NCBI GenBank assembly: GCA_029532415.1
Contig: JAQOTA010000046.1
Location: forward strand, 2,108,001 to 2,172,000
Source: Marasmius tenuissimus
Lineage: Eukaryota > Basidiomycota > Agaricomycetes > Agaricales > Marasmiaceae
Direction of reading: 5' to 3'
Length of the DNA stretch: 64,000 nt
The notes under the pieces are model-generated. The model was not told where the DNA came from, searched no databases, and saw nothing but the letters and a program-made list of their open reading frames with translations. This document shows, piece by piece, positions 43,174 to 54,012 of this stretch; the first letter of the stretch is position 1; the number at the start of each line of letters is the position of its first letter. The translations under genes and the position numbers were made by a program.

Positions 43174-44572
43174 GCCGTTTCTGTTTTCTCTTGGGCGTCA
43201 ACCGATCGAATGTGAAAAAACCATCTCATTGGGATGCCGGTGGTGGCGGGGTACTAAGGGTGGACTCGGGAGGTATCTTCGTGTTGAAGCTCATGCGCCA
43301 CGCGTGGGATACAGGCCATACAAAAAAAAATTGATACCCCTTCCTATTTGCCGAACCTTCATGCTTGAACTTGCTTCAGGTTTGGCCTCTTACAGGAAAG
43401 TGTCGCGTCTTTCAACCTAGGTCCCACGGTTCTTGGTTAGCCCAACCGGGTAAGTGGCATGTAACCGAACTAGCGCCCAAATCGACTCCCTGGGGGTGTG
43501 AACCTGGAAGCGTGGCGTACAACTTGGCCCATGTTGCGCCACACTCAGGCCACAGGCTACAGCTTATATGTACAAAAATTGTGGCCGCTTCTGCCAGAAT
43601 TAACTCCGACGGCGGTGAGTATACATTTTTCTGAGCGTCCTGCTCTATTATTTGAAAGGTGGGTGTGGACAAAAACTGAACTGTACGGGCTAAAGTCTGC
43701 CGCCCATGTTTCAGATCTAGCCTCATGTATAATAGAGCTGCCACAAATTTTTTATGGCCTATGGTCTCGACCCTCGAGGCCGAATGAATATCTGCTACAC
43801 TTGCACGCCTCAATCGTTGTCGCCGGCCCCAGCTTAGGAATGATATTCTGATCAACTAGAATCGCTAACTGCGCGTCGTTTCATTCTTAGCGTTCAGAGA
43901 AAACAGTCCTCCTCAAAGGCTCCAAAGTTGTGTTTGGGAAAAATACCGGTAAGTCAAAGCCACAGGTAAACACCGCCACTCGAGCCTGTCCCGGTCGGTG
44001 CGTACAGGAAGGCCAACATAGTGTTCACTGTGGTCCATTTTCGAGCATGGGGCTACAAGGGTCAGTCTCTATGTGGGTCTTGACTCTTGGCTTCGGGTTG
44101 ATCGATCAAAGCGTAGTGATACGCACGACCATCATTTTGGAACGACCTTTTTGACTTACTTTGACAACACTGCCCCCCGGCCCCTTGCCGGTCAAAGCTC
44201 TCTGGTGTCGCCCAACCATCAGATTAATGCTGTACATACTTACTAAACAACTAAACAACGAATTGTTCGTTCCTCCCGGGTGCTTGGTAAATACGTGGCG
44301 CCGGCGAACCAAATTGCAACATCCGACACGCTAGTGAAGGTGTCCATTTTCGAGCTTGATGGGACCGAAAGTCGAAAGATATACGACAAAACAGGCGGGT
44401 AGTGTGGCGCATCGAACAAATTCCGCAAGCTGTAAATCAAAAAAAATATGGTTTGTGTCGCGGCCACTCGACTTAACAGCATGTTCGATGTTGTTATTTG
44501 AATCGGAGCCAACCAATCCAGTAATTTTCAAAACTTAGTGGCCATACCAACTATAAAGGATGCCACTGTGAG
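43174..44572. other. Intergenic, right arm
   Basis: This lies between the ETT1 fragment and the small helical gene. Bases 43200-43240 are the inverted partner of the ETT1 3' flank. I found no gene. The open frames of 60-147 codons here show no recognisable domain. Confidence 0.45.
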
Positions 44573-44629
44573 ATGAGGGAGGACCTGCAATCAACCTCTT
44601 ACCAGCTACTAGGCCTCTTATCCTTGACA

Positions 44630-45398
44630 ATGGACTTCCTCCGACATGTGTCCAGGGAGGAGTCGGGCCCAGAAGTATCTGATACCATCACTGGCACCAA
44701 CGAATCCGATGTTTTGGCTTCTATATGTGGAGTATCGACCCTCACTCTCCGAACCTTGCGGGACATTGCGTGTTTCACGCCTATACCATATCTCTCCGAC
44801 ATTTCGTCTATTGCTTTGAAGATATTAGAAGCTGCGCAGGTACGTCACCAGTACGGACCTTTTGGACGCTGGTGCGGATACTGACCGGGTCCCTGCTTTA
44901 GACTTTCAGAGGAAACACAGAGACCTTCAAGAGATTGTGTTTGGAGATCTGCGACCTTGTGTGCACGATAGATGCGACTTGTAGCGGTCTGACCAAGAAC
45001 GACAAGCCCTTGCCCGAGGACCTGGAGGAGAACCTCAGACAGCTTTTGAAGTACGTTCCCGATTGTCTTTTGTGACCTTGATATCTGCAGCTAATTCAGT
45101 CCCGTGCTAGATCAGATCGAGAAACTCCAAACCTCTATCGACGAACGGTTACATCGACCTGGATTTCTTCGTTTTTTGACATACAAAGCGGACACTGAGG
45201 CAATCCAGGAATATAGGAACGACATCAAGTACTATCTGGATAGGTTTGAAGTCCGGATGAGTCCCTTTGCTTGCCTCGGAATTTGGACTAATAATACTCA
45301 CCTCGTAGGTTCAGTCGAATATCGCTATCCGCATACAGGTGGCAGCGATTATTGAGCAGCTTCGGCAGGTAGATAATGGTGAAACTGAGCGAGGTTAA
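44630..45398 (+). CDS. Small helical protein, MLKL/HeLo-like (right arm)
   Basis: This is the paralog of 36932-37702. Exons are 44630-44838, 44902-45050, 45100-45250 and 45309-45398. The helices are conserved: LRTLRDIACFTPIPYLSDIS, LEICDLVCTIDATCSGLTKN, KLQTSIDERLHRPGFLRFLT, AIQEYRNDIKYYLDRFEVQS. At the place where the left copy uses acceptor ...GTGCTAG, this copy has one extra G (ATCAGATCGAG against ATCAATCGAG), which would break the frame. An upstream acceptor (AG at 45098-45099) restores it and adds NPVLDQ before IEKLQ. Either the splice site has moved or the copy is dying. Its C-terminus is one residue shorter (ETERG). An in-frame upstream ATG at 44573 gives 19 more residues that are not conserved. 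Confidence 0.6.
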
Positions 45399-46949
45399 TG
45401 AGCCTGAGCTTCACGCTCGGTATCTTGCCTTAGTCGTGAAACCCCTCCTACCATATTATACCCTTTTTGTTTTTGCGCTGCTTTCTCGCTTTGCTGCTTT
45501 GTTGCTCTTCGAAATGTATTCCCTACAGTAATTACAGTCAAGCATGCACCTATAATCATCTTCGAATATCACGTACTGGGACTGTCGCTGTATCCGTATC
45601 CCTTAGAATTCAATCCCAACTCCAATTGTATCGCTATCACACGAGGTCGTAGGGATACCGCCAACGTTGGAGTTCTAGCATCTTGAGTGGGAGGGCGTGT
45701 CGTGAGAGAAGGAAAGAGAGCAAGTCTGGACCTGATGGATTGCTGGGCCGGATGTGCTGAGGGAGAGGGGTCGGTTTTTAGTTTAGTTTTCTTTGCGGTT
45801 ATAGTATCTCATAGAATCTACAACACCTTACTTCCTGCTTCCTGATCCGGAATAATTGTTTTTGCCTTTCGCGTTCCCATTATTCAGCCTGCCTTTTCCT
45901 TTTCCCCCTCGTTTCCAATATGCGCATATTTTCGAATTTCTTCCTCGTGTTCGTCTTCCAAGCGATAAGTATATATCAGTCATGAATCGTTGCATCCGAG
46001 TCGTCGATTGATACTCCTTTGACGCTTGATATCAGCGTTATAACGCTAGTTTCAACCGATCGCGTTTGGCGGGCCCATCCATCGATGAATTCCCGGAGGG
46101 GTTTCTCTGCGCTCTGTCCACACCAACCCACTGCTTCCAGAGAACTAGCTCTCATTCACGAGTGATCATTTCCCATCAAGCTTCAAGACCCGTGGTGACT
46201 GAATAGAAGTCGCGGTGCTGGAGACTACGAACGGCTGCTAAAGGTGCGAAGACACAAATAGCAATGGTGTGAGTTTTCACCGGTACTTATTTAATAGATA
46301 AGATGAACATAACTTCACCATCGAGCTGCATGGTACGTCGACGCCGTCAATCGGAATTTCTGGGGTGGAAAGTTAAGAGTGCACAAAGAGAACGACATGG
46401 TGGTTGCAGAAAAAAGTCCCCAAGCAACTTCAGGTTCCGTTCGGCTTTCTGATGTCACTGCCGGATTACTCTCACGGTTCACCTTCCCTCAATTTGAAAC
46501 ACAGTGCCCATATCTCTTTCCAGAACCTTCAGAATTATTTCCAGTACGTTGCAACGCTTCCATAACAATTCTATGGTTTGACCTTTGGCCACTATCCCGA
46601 TCCCTCTCCAGAACTTGGGTGTGCATTTCTGGATGACGCATACGTCCATCAGCGTTCGACACTGCCAGAGGCCGGACGAGTCATTCAAGTCACTATGTTA
46701 CTGTACTCTTGAAGCCCATTGGACAATGAACGGTGAAAGGAAACATGTGATGAACATCAAAGTAGAGCGCGTGCGATCAGCGATTGCTGTCTAGACTCTA
46801 CACAGCAGTTCCCGAACAAATCAACCCCCTCTTGCGACAACGACGATCACCACTGGCTCTCCGTTCTGAGGTCTTATTCCAGGTTCTCCAAGTTGCGTGT
46901 GACTTATCTTGAGTCACCACGACATACCTCAATCTGGCACCCAGCGGCC
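45399..46949. other. Intergenic, right arm
   Basis: Conserved noncoding blocks (45460-45800 and about 46020-46180) mirror 36540-36880 and 36140-36260. No coding region is supported. The last ~150 bases are presumably the promoter of the intact NACHT gene. Confidence 0.5.
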
Positions 46950-49736
46950 ATGGAACAAAACATATCCAACTACGGCAGAGATCAGAACGTTCACACTGGG
47001 GCAGGCGATCTCCACGTCAACAACATCAGGCGCAACTTTGTACAGAACTTCAGGACAACGGACTCCTATCGTGCGTCCAGCCAAGTTATGGCATGCTAAG
47101 CCCCACTGATCCTTTTGGGTAGCGGACTTGAGAAGGCTACATGATGCCGTCGCAGGTGTTGGAGCATCTCACAAGTCAAAACAGCAAATTGACAGAGGGA
47201 AATGTCTAGAAGGAACCCGTCGGGGAGCTCTCGGGAACATTGGTCGATGGAGACTGTCTGGCGACAGCTCTCCAATATGTTGGCTCTCCGGCACAGCAGG
47301 GGCTGGCAAGTCAGCCATCGCAATGACTGTGGCCGAATCCTGCGAACGAGAGGGACTTTTAGCGTCGTTCTTCTTCTTCAGGTCGGATCCTAGGCGTAAC
47401 AATCCCGATGCCCTGGTGCCGACAATTGCGCTTGGTCTTCTATCGAAGTTCCCATCTCTTCAAGCCTTCATCGACCGAAAGATCTCTCGGAATCCAATGA
47501 TACTGGATTTCGGCTTAGCAGACCAGTTCCGAGAGCTTGTCTTGCAGCCGTCTCTGCGGGTAGGACGGTCGGGATTTTGGCTAGAATCGGTGCAAGAGGT
47601 TCCAAACCTGGTCATCATAGATGGTCTGGATGAATGTGGTGACGAGAACACACAAAAGCACATTCTCTCAGCCATTCTCTCTTCCTACCAACAGCCGCCC
47701 ACAACTCGGTCTCCTTTGAAATTCCTCATCTGCAGTCGTCCGGAAGCATGGATCCAGGAAGCTTTCGATGAGGAGAGCCTCAGTCATTTGACCCACTACG
47801 TTAAGTTAGATGATGCGAGTCAAGATATAGAACGGTATCTCCGCCATGAATTCCAGGTCATCCGCACAACCCCCAAATACTCTCGCGTACTGTTCCCATC
47901 TTCTTGGCCATCGGAGCGGGAGTTAGGGCAGCTTGTATGGAACGCCTCCAGCCAGTTTGTGTATGCCGTGACCGCCGTGAAGCTTGTCAAATCTCCTTAC
48001 ACCAATCCTATCGAGCAACTTCGCACTATCCTCGCTTATGACCCCAATAATCGGTCGTCGAGTTCGCCATTCCCTGAACTTGACCGTCTGTACCATATCA
48101 TCCTTTCCGCTAATCCCGATCGCGATAAATTACTCTCGGTCCTTGCCGCGATATTTATTGCTGGTCATTTTCTATCACCCTCTCCTGAATTGATCGAAGG
48201 CTTGCTGCACCTGGCACCAGGAGAAGTAGACTTGACCCTGCGAGCCATGCACTCTGTTCTTGACATCCAAGGTGGTTGGGACACGATCAGGTCATTCCAC
48301 ACCTCATTCCCCGATTATCTTTTCGACCGGTCTCGTTCCAGGATCTTTTTCATAGATAAAACAGCTTGGACCCATTTCCTTGCGCGACGATGGCTACAAG
48401 CGCTCTCGGCGGAGAGACTCGAACGATACAGGTAGGATATCCATTGATCTTTCATGAGAGGATATCAACCTATTCACCTAATCTAACCACTGTTCGCAGC
48501 TTCTGCCAGTTGTTCGAGGGCGAACGCAAATCACTACTTACTCGATGGATCCCTTTTTGCATATCTCGCGCACGACCTAGTCAGGGGCTGCTGGCGGATC
48601 TTCGAAATGTAGAACTTGGCCCTGTTCTGTTGTGCTACGGGGAACTGTCCTCCGATTGGGGTATGATATTTGACGACTTGGTGAAGTGGTTGCGTTCGAA
48701 TGTATGTTCCTTTACTATTTTAGCTGGAATGTTCCAGTAGTATCACTTACTCAACCTTCGGACAGGTTTGCGACGCGGATATCATACGCCACTTCCAAAA
48801 TTATTCAGGTTGCCTTCACCTTGAATCCCCGCATGGGCTGCACCATTCGGAAGAGGATCGAGCCACATTTGACGCATTGGCGCATGTGGTAATTCTCAGA
48901 CTTAACGGTTACTACCAATGCTGGGAATCCGAGACCTTCGAGGTTCCCAAAGGTCTCAGGGGGATTTCGAGAGGCCCCGGTTCATGGTTGTCCATGTTCA
49001 GGCTTACAGGTTGCGACTGTCACTCGGATGCAGATTTTGAATCATCTCGTTCCCATAGACGTTACGAAGCAGCTTGTCTGCGAGCAGTGAATGCTCTCGT
49101 TTCGAGCGCTTCATCCCACCACTCCAACCGCTTCTGGCGCACGGGGTACCGCATGTTCAGCGATCTGGTTGATTCTTCACTTCTCCAACATTGTGCGTTT
49201 GGGCCCGAGTTGTTCGCACAATGTCGGATATTGTTCTCGTGGGCTGCGGCAAATACGAGTTCTAATAGTTTCTACATGTCGACAGCTTGGCAGGTTGAGC
49301 GTCGCAACAAGCTGATCGCTTGGCTCAAGGTAGATCTTCAACTCATGACTAGTATATTCATCGAGGCTGACTGGCGACCATTGTCTCTCCCTTGTAGACG
49401 TGTCCACAGCGCTATGCTCGTGAGGCGAGGGGTCTTCAATCACAAATCGCGTGGACATTGTCCGAATCTCGAATGTTGGACCAAGAAAGGTCGAGATTGA
49501 GACAGGAAAGGCTGGAACAGGAAAGGTCGGAACGGGAAGCGCAAGAAGAGGAAAGCTTGGAACGGGGAACGCTAGAAAGGAAAAAGTTGGAGCGAGAAAT
49601 GCAAGAAATGGAAACGCGAGCTCGATATCTAGAAGGTTTCGAATGGTGGGAAAGGGAATGGCTGACGGGACTGAAGATTGGAGGGTCTCAAAAAGACTGC
49701 TACCCAGTTACTACGGTAAAGATCCCATTTAAATGA
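46950..49736 (+). CDS. NACHT NTPase (NLR-like), intact
   Basis: Five exons, 46950-47070, 47123-48431, 48500-48701, 48766-49329 and 49398-49736, give 844 aa. A short Asn/Gly-rich N-terminus (NYGRDQNVHTGAGDLHVNNI) is followed by VAGVGASHKS and the NACHT core. Walker A is LSGTAGAGKSAIAMT (about residues 95-108), the sensor-type segment is FFFFRSDPRRNNPDALVPTI, Walker B is LVIIDGLDECGDENTQ (about 205), and LICSRPEAWIQEAF follows. Helical winged-helix-like sequence continues to about residue 470. A Cys/His-bearing C-terminal region follows, then a highly charged coiled coil encoded by exon 5 (RLRQERLEQERSEREAQEEE). Fungal NACHT proteins are candidate innate-immune or self/non-self receptors; ligand and output are unknown here. 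No WD40, ankyrin or TPR repeats are visible. It is the only intact one of three copies in the window. Confidence 0.9.
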
Positions 49737-50195
49737 TAGGTCCGCTCGAAACATGTTTTCTCCAGTAATGCCACTCGTCAGAATCAAAGCGGCGCAGTCG
49801 GCTCGTTGAATACTACATACTCCTACGGAGCTTCCAGATCAGTGCAGATAAACGGGGCATGTACCAGGTTGAGCGGTTCGAACGAGGCATTTGGATCGAC
49901 TGATTCGAACGAGACATTTATATGATTGGAGGAATTCGAACGGGGTATTTGATACAAGGGAAGGGATTCGAACGAGGCATTAGTTGAAGCAGCGGGTTCT
50001 CCTGACCATGAACTTCGAGCTCCATTCATCGTCCTTTCGCCTCATTCTTTGAACGCACTATTGATAATTTCCAGTCTAGATCTGGTCTTCCCCCGCGAGC
50101 CAGGTACTAAAACACAGTCAGCTTTGCACAAGATTCTCCAAGCGACGCCCCTGCTGAAGTCCGAAGGACAACGAAGATGATTCATTGCTGAGTCG
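49737..50195. other. Intergenic with a short tandem motif
   Basis: This lies between convergent genes. The word TTCGAACGAGGCATT or a close variant occurs four times at 26-33 bp spacing (near 49877, 49903, 49934 and 49967). No gene was seen. Confidence 0.6.
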
Positions 50196-51444
50196 TTATT
50201 GGTCCTTCGAGAAATCCGTACCGTACGATACTTCCTTCCATTCTTCCAGGTTGAGGAGAGCCGTCTCGCAGTGCTCCTTGACGGTTTCGTAGCAATCGCT
50301 ACCGAGCTGAATACTCGTCGGGAAAGGTTTGCCTTGCTCGGTCCCGTGGATGAGATTCAGTATGGCTTGAGCCGCTTGCTGAGGGTCTCCGAGTTGCTTT
50401 CCGTTGTAAGCTGCGAGTATGAAAAAAAGGCATGAGCATTGCACAAGTCGCAAGTACGAGTTACTCACCTTTCAGTGAAGCTTCGGATTGCTCTATTAAT
50501 TCCCGATAATCAGGTATCCTTGTAACAGAGGATTTACGGTGGTCGGGGGATAGGAAGGATGTACGGAAGTATCCAGGATCGATGCAGATACTACGGAGGC
50601 CCAAGGGCGAAATTTCGGCGTGAAGGGTCTCTGAAAGGCCTAGACAGCTTGTGAGAAACCAGAACAGATAAGAAAGCACTTCCAAACCTCGCATTGCCCA
50701 CTTTGTAGATGCGTATAAACCTGCGTTGGGTATGTCCCTGGTGGAGGGCTGTCAGCCTTTGTGACTTGGAAGCCAGAATGGGTGTGTGATCCAAGCAAAT
50801 TCGAATGCCAAGTTCTCACCTCCATCCGCCTAGTGATCCCACGAATACGATCGTCCCTGTTTTGCGTTCGCGCATATACGGCAAAAAAGCACGGCTGACG
50901 TTCAGCGCGCCAAACACATTCGTACTACAAACGACGATGTGAGTTTCCGGATGCGTTTCGTTCTACAGTAACAAGATTTCCATGCCAAACTTACTTGAAT
51001 TGATCGTACGTCTCCTCTGGACTAAGTTACGAGGTCGAATTGAGGGACAAATCGAAATATCACATGCAGAAATAGGACGTACGTGCTCTCTTCGATGGCA
51101 CCAACCAAGACATAACCTGCATTGTTGACTAAGACGTCCACTCTCCCATAAAAGATATCGCTTTCCTCGCAACCTCGTGCAGGCGATCCAGAGGCTCCGT
51201 CACGTCCAATTCGAGTGTTTCCGCGCCTTTGGCTTTGAGATCGGAGTCGATCTGAGGAAGAGATCCTGACCGACGCCTTGCAGTAGCGATGACTTTGTCT
51301 CTTCGGTTGAGAGCTGCGATGGCGAGGTCTCGTCCGAGACCGGTACTTTGCGATTTGACAATTTATCGTATCAGTTGCGAGCTTGATGACTGTGCCAGCT
51401 GCCACGTACGATGTACCAGTGATCAACCATACGAGTTGGGCCAT
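50196..51444 (-). pseudogene. Short-chain dehydrogenase/reductase, one-base frameshift
   Basis: Seven exons: 51444-51410, 51345-51083, 51021-50995, 50924-50820, 50737-50688, 50639-50469 and 50410-50196. The classical SDR landmarks are all present: cofactor loop LITGTSTGLGRDLA, VDVLVNNAGYVLVGAIEES, VFVGSLGG (catalytic Ser region), YASTK (YxxxK), and GLSETLHAEISPLGLRSICI. The exon lengths sum to 866, one short of a multiple of three. The frame breaks near 51150, between DRLHEVARKAI and YGRVDVLVN; one missing base there would explain everything. All splice phases agree once this is allowed for. So this is a gene with a single recent lesion, or a consensus error. A full product would be 288 aa. 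The substrate is unknown; the C-terminal part resembles fungal oxidoreductases annotated as retinol-dehydrogenase-like. Confidence 0.82.
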
Positions 51445-52410
51445 AGTCGATGTCGAAGTGATGTTGAGAGTCTGAGAGGAGATTTTGCCACCTGAACGCT
51501 TTTATAAACGACTGAGGAAAAAACCCAGTGGGTTACGAGCCCCAGTCGAAGTGGTTGAGGCCTGAAAATGAAACTACCCGGGCCTAGGTATGGACTGTAA
51601 CTATGTATGCCAATGGGCTCAGCTGGAGCTTGCTGCCATGCGGTACCAGCATTCAGCCCTCCAACTCGGCAGGTCCACTTCAATCTTGGCATGATACAGC
51701 GTGACTTACGAGATCCGTATTGGACCGTATATGAGGCCTTGTGGAACCCAACGAAGAGAGGTGGCCGGGTAGGGCCTCGGATGGCGTCGCGTAGCAGAAA
51801 AATGGAGGATGGCGAGTCTGAGTGCCTGGCTCAGCGAGGTCAAGCCCTCAGACGTCCATTCAGATACCATAAGGTGATACCATAGAATACCATAAGTGAA
51901 ATTAGTGGGCGCCATATGGCTTGAATAGGCTTGAACACTGCTTGAACAGAGATTGAGATGAGAGTTCGTTCCAGGTGATAGTTGTCACGGTCACGGGGGT
52001 GTGACGATCTGTGACGATTCGTTGGTCAGGCTCGCCGCTCGCGTCTGAATCTGTTCCTTGAACTTCATTCCATACGGCCAAAACATGGATGTAAAAGCCG
52101 CAAAGTGAGTGCACAATCCAGTCGATATGTTTCATCTGCTTACTGAGTGATGCCCTATCTCATCTTATTCGAACGACCTGTTGCTATTCCGGTCCCGTCA
52201 TGATCCCTTCTCTTGCATTGAACATCTCATTTTGAACACCTACTTTGGCCTCTCATCCACGCACTGCTTTCCTTCCAATTCGAATCACATTCTCGCGCCC
52301 TTGAAAAAATGTAAAACCCCGCGAATGAAACCGGAAGACGACGCAAAATTACAGACAAATCCCTACCCAATGTCATTTCTCAAAACCCCGACTTTGCTGA
52401 AGAATCGAAG
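51445..52410. other. Intergenic between SDR and BAF60 genes
   Basis: This is a divergent promoter region. The usual Gln/Pro-rich N-terminal exon of BAF60-type genes is expected here, but I cannot find it. A pyrimidine-rich leader-like stretch occupies about 52180-52300. The first BAF60-like residues (RRKITDKSLPNVISQNPDFA, from about 52333) follow an in-frame stop at 52312-52314 without an in-frame ATG. Confidence 0.5.
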
Positions 52411-54012
52411 ATGTACCAGAGTCTGCTGGAGATGGAGAGGAAACTCGACTGGACGATGACGAGGAAGAGGGTGGAGATTCAGGATACATTAGCTAGGGGG
52501 CCTACGGTGTGTTTCTGCGGTTCTTCTATTTCGAACGCGCATTTATAAGAGTCTGATGGCTGAACGTAGACAACAAGGACACTGCGTATGTTTTTAAGTC
52601 ATACAGTGTCGGGTCAGCATTGGCAGCAACAGGAAGACTCGAGTGCAGGTGGGGAGGTGAATATACCGGCGTGGCAGCTGAAGATCGAGGGAAGGGTGCT
52701 GGAGGTACGTTCGTTTCGTTCGATTCTTCTTATTCAAGGGTGCAGTTTCGCTTTTTTTCGTACTTGTGGTATTTTGCCTCTTTGATTGATCAATTTCTGT
52801 TCACGCTTTTGGGACCTTCTCTCGTTTCTGCTTTCTTGTACTCCAGTGCAATGCAGGCGGACGTGCTGATCACCATTTTTCATCCCTCTGTCTAGCTACC
52901 GAACCAGAGGGGGAAAGATAAAATACCACCCCGCAAGTTCTCAACGCTCATAAAACGGCTGGTCATCGAGTTGGACAGGGATCCCAAGTTGTATCCTGAG
53001 AGCAACATCGTCGAGGTGGGTCCTCATACTGTGTTCATTCGCACACACTAAGCCCTTTCTCTGTACAGTGGCCACGAGCAACAGGCTCCCACAACCCTGT
53101 CATGGATGGATTCACAGTACGACGGACGGGAGACACCCCCACGAATATTCGTGTGGTGTTGTACCTTGACCATTATCCAGAGCAGTTCAAGATCGCGCCC
53201 GAGCTAGGTCAGTTCATATTCCTCGTGTTACGTTCGCCTCGCCGGCTCACACCTATTTCCCCGTCACAGCCGAACTCCTGGGCATAAAGGAAGAATCCCG
53301 TTTGGGCGCCGTTCAAGCCCTCTGGGCGTACATCAAACTCAACCATCTCCAAGACAAAGCCGACAAGCGTATAATTCACTTGAACGACCCTCTCCGACAC
53401 CTCTTCAGTACAATGGGACATGTCCCCGAAACGCTACCCTTCGTCAAACTCCCTGAACTCGTCTCGAGGTTTTTGATAGCTCCAGAACCCATCCTACTGA
53501 ACTACATGATCGATCCGAGCGTTCCGCCTAATGGAATGCAAATGTGGGATGTCGAAGTAAAGATGGAAGACGCTGCTGCGAAGAGTCGGATGCAGAACGT
53601 CGTTATACATCCGAACAAGGAAGCTGTTGCTGCGTTGGGGAAGATGGATGAGGAGATTGGGATGCTTGCGCAGTCGTTGAGCAATTCGCATCTAAAGAGG
53701 ACGTTTTTGCAGTCTTTTGCGAATGATCCGGCTGGATTTGTGCAGATGTGGTTGGAGAGTCAGAGTAGAGACTTGGAGGTTGTTCTTGGGAGTGGGCCGA
53801 GCGAAGGGATGACGGTGAGGCAGGAGGAGTTGAGGAGGAGTGAGTTCTTCAGGTTGCCTTGGGTCGAGGAGGTGAGTTTTGGTCAACTTTCTGCCTTGTT
53901 TTTTCATGGGCGCTGTTTTTTTCGAGTGTTTAACTGGCTTTTCTTTGAATAGGCGGTTGCAGTGCAAGAAGGCTTACGGCTGGCGGCGAGGCAGACTCAG
54001 ATGCAGGCATGA
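52411..54012 (+). CDS. SWI/SNF-RSC subunit, BAF60/Rsc6-like (SWIB)
   Basis: Six exons, 52411-52506, 52570-52704, 52896-53015, 53069-53207, 53270-53871 and 53953-54012, give 383 aa from the first in-frame Met (MYQSLLEMERKLDWTM). Family landmarks are MFLSHTVSGQHWQQ, IPAWQLKIEGRVLE, PPRKFSTLIKRLVIELDRDP, the SWIB/MDM2 domain from about AELLGIKEESRLGAVQALWA to LPELVSRFLI, and a conserved tail with LKRTFLQSFANDPAGFVQMW and WVEEAVAVQEGLRLAARQTQ. It is a nuclear, non-catalytic subunit of chromatin-remodelling complexes that contacts transcription factors. Homology extends about 26 codons upstream of my start, but the frame there is closed by a stop. The N-terminus is therefore either encoded by an exon I could not find or lost. 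Intron 3 (191 nt) is unusually long for this window. Confidence 0.85.

Larger units (their letters stand above)
43150..49736 (+). repeat. Right arm of ~17-kb inverted duplication
   Basis: This is the mirror partner of 32458-39100: an ETT1 3' end, a small helical gene and a NACHT gene, all plus strand and reading outward. Coding similarity is high but clearly diverged (many substitutions and indels), so the duplication is not recent and is unlikely to be an assembly artefact. The left-arm hAT MITE has no partner here. Confidence 0.82.
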
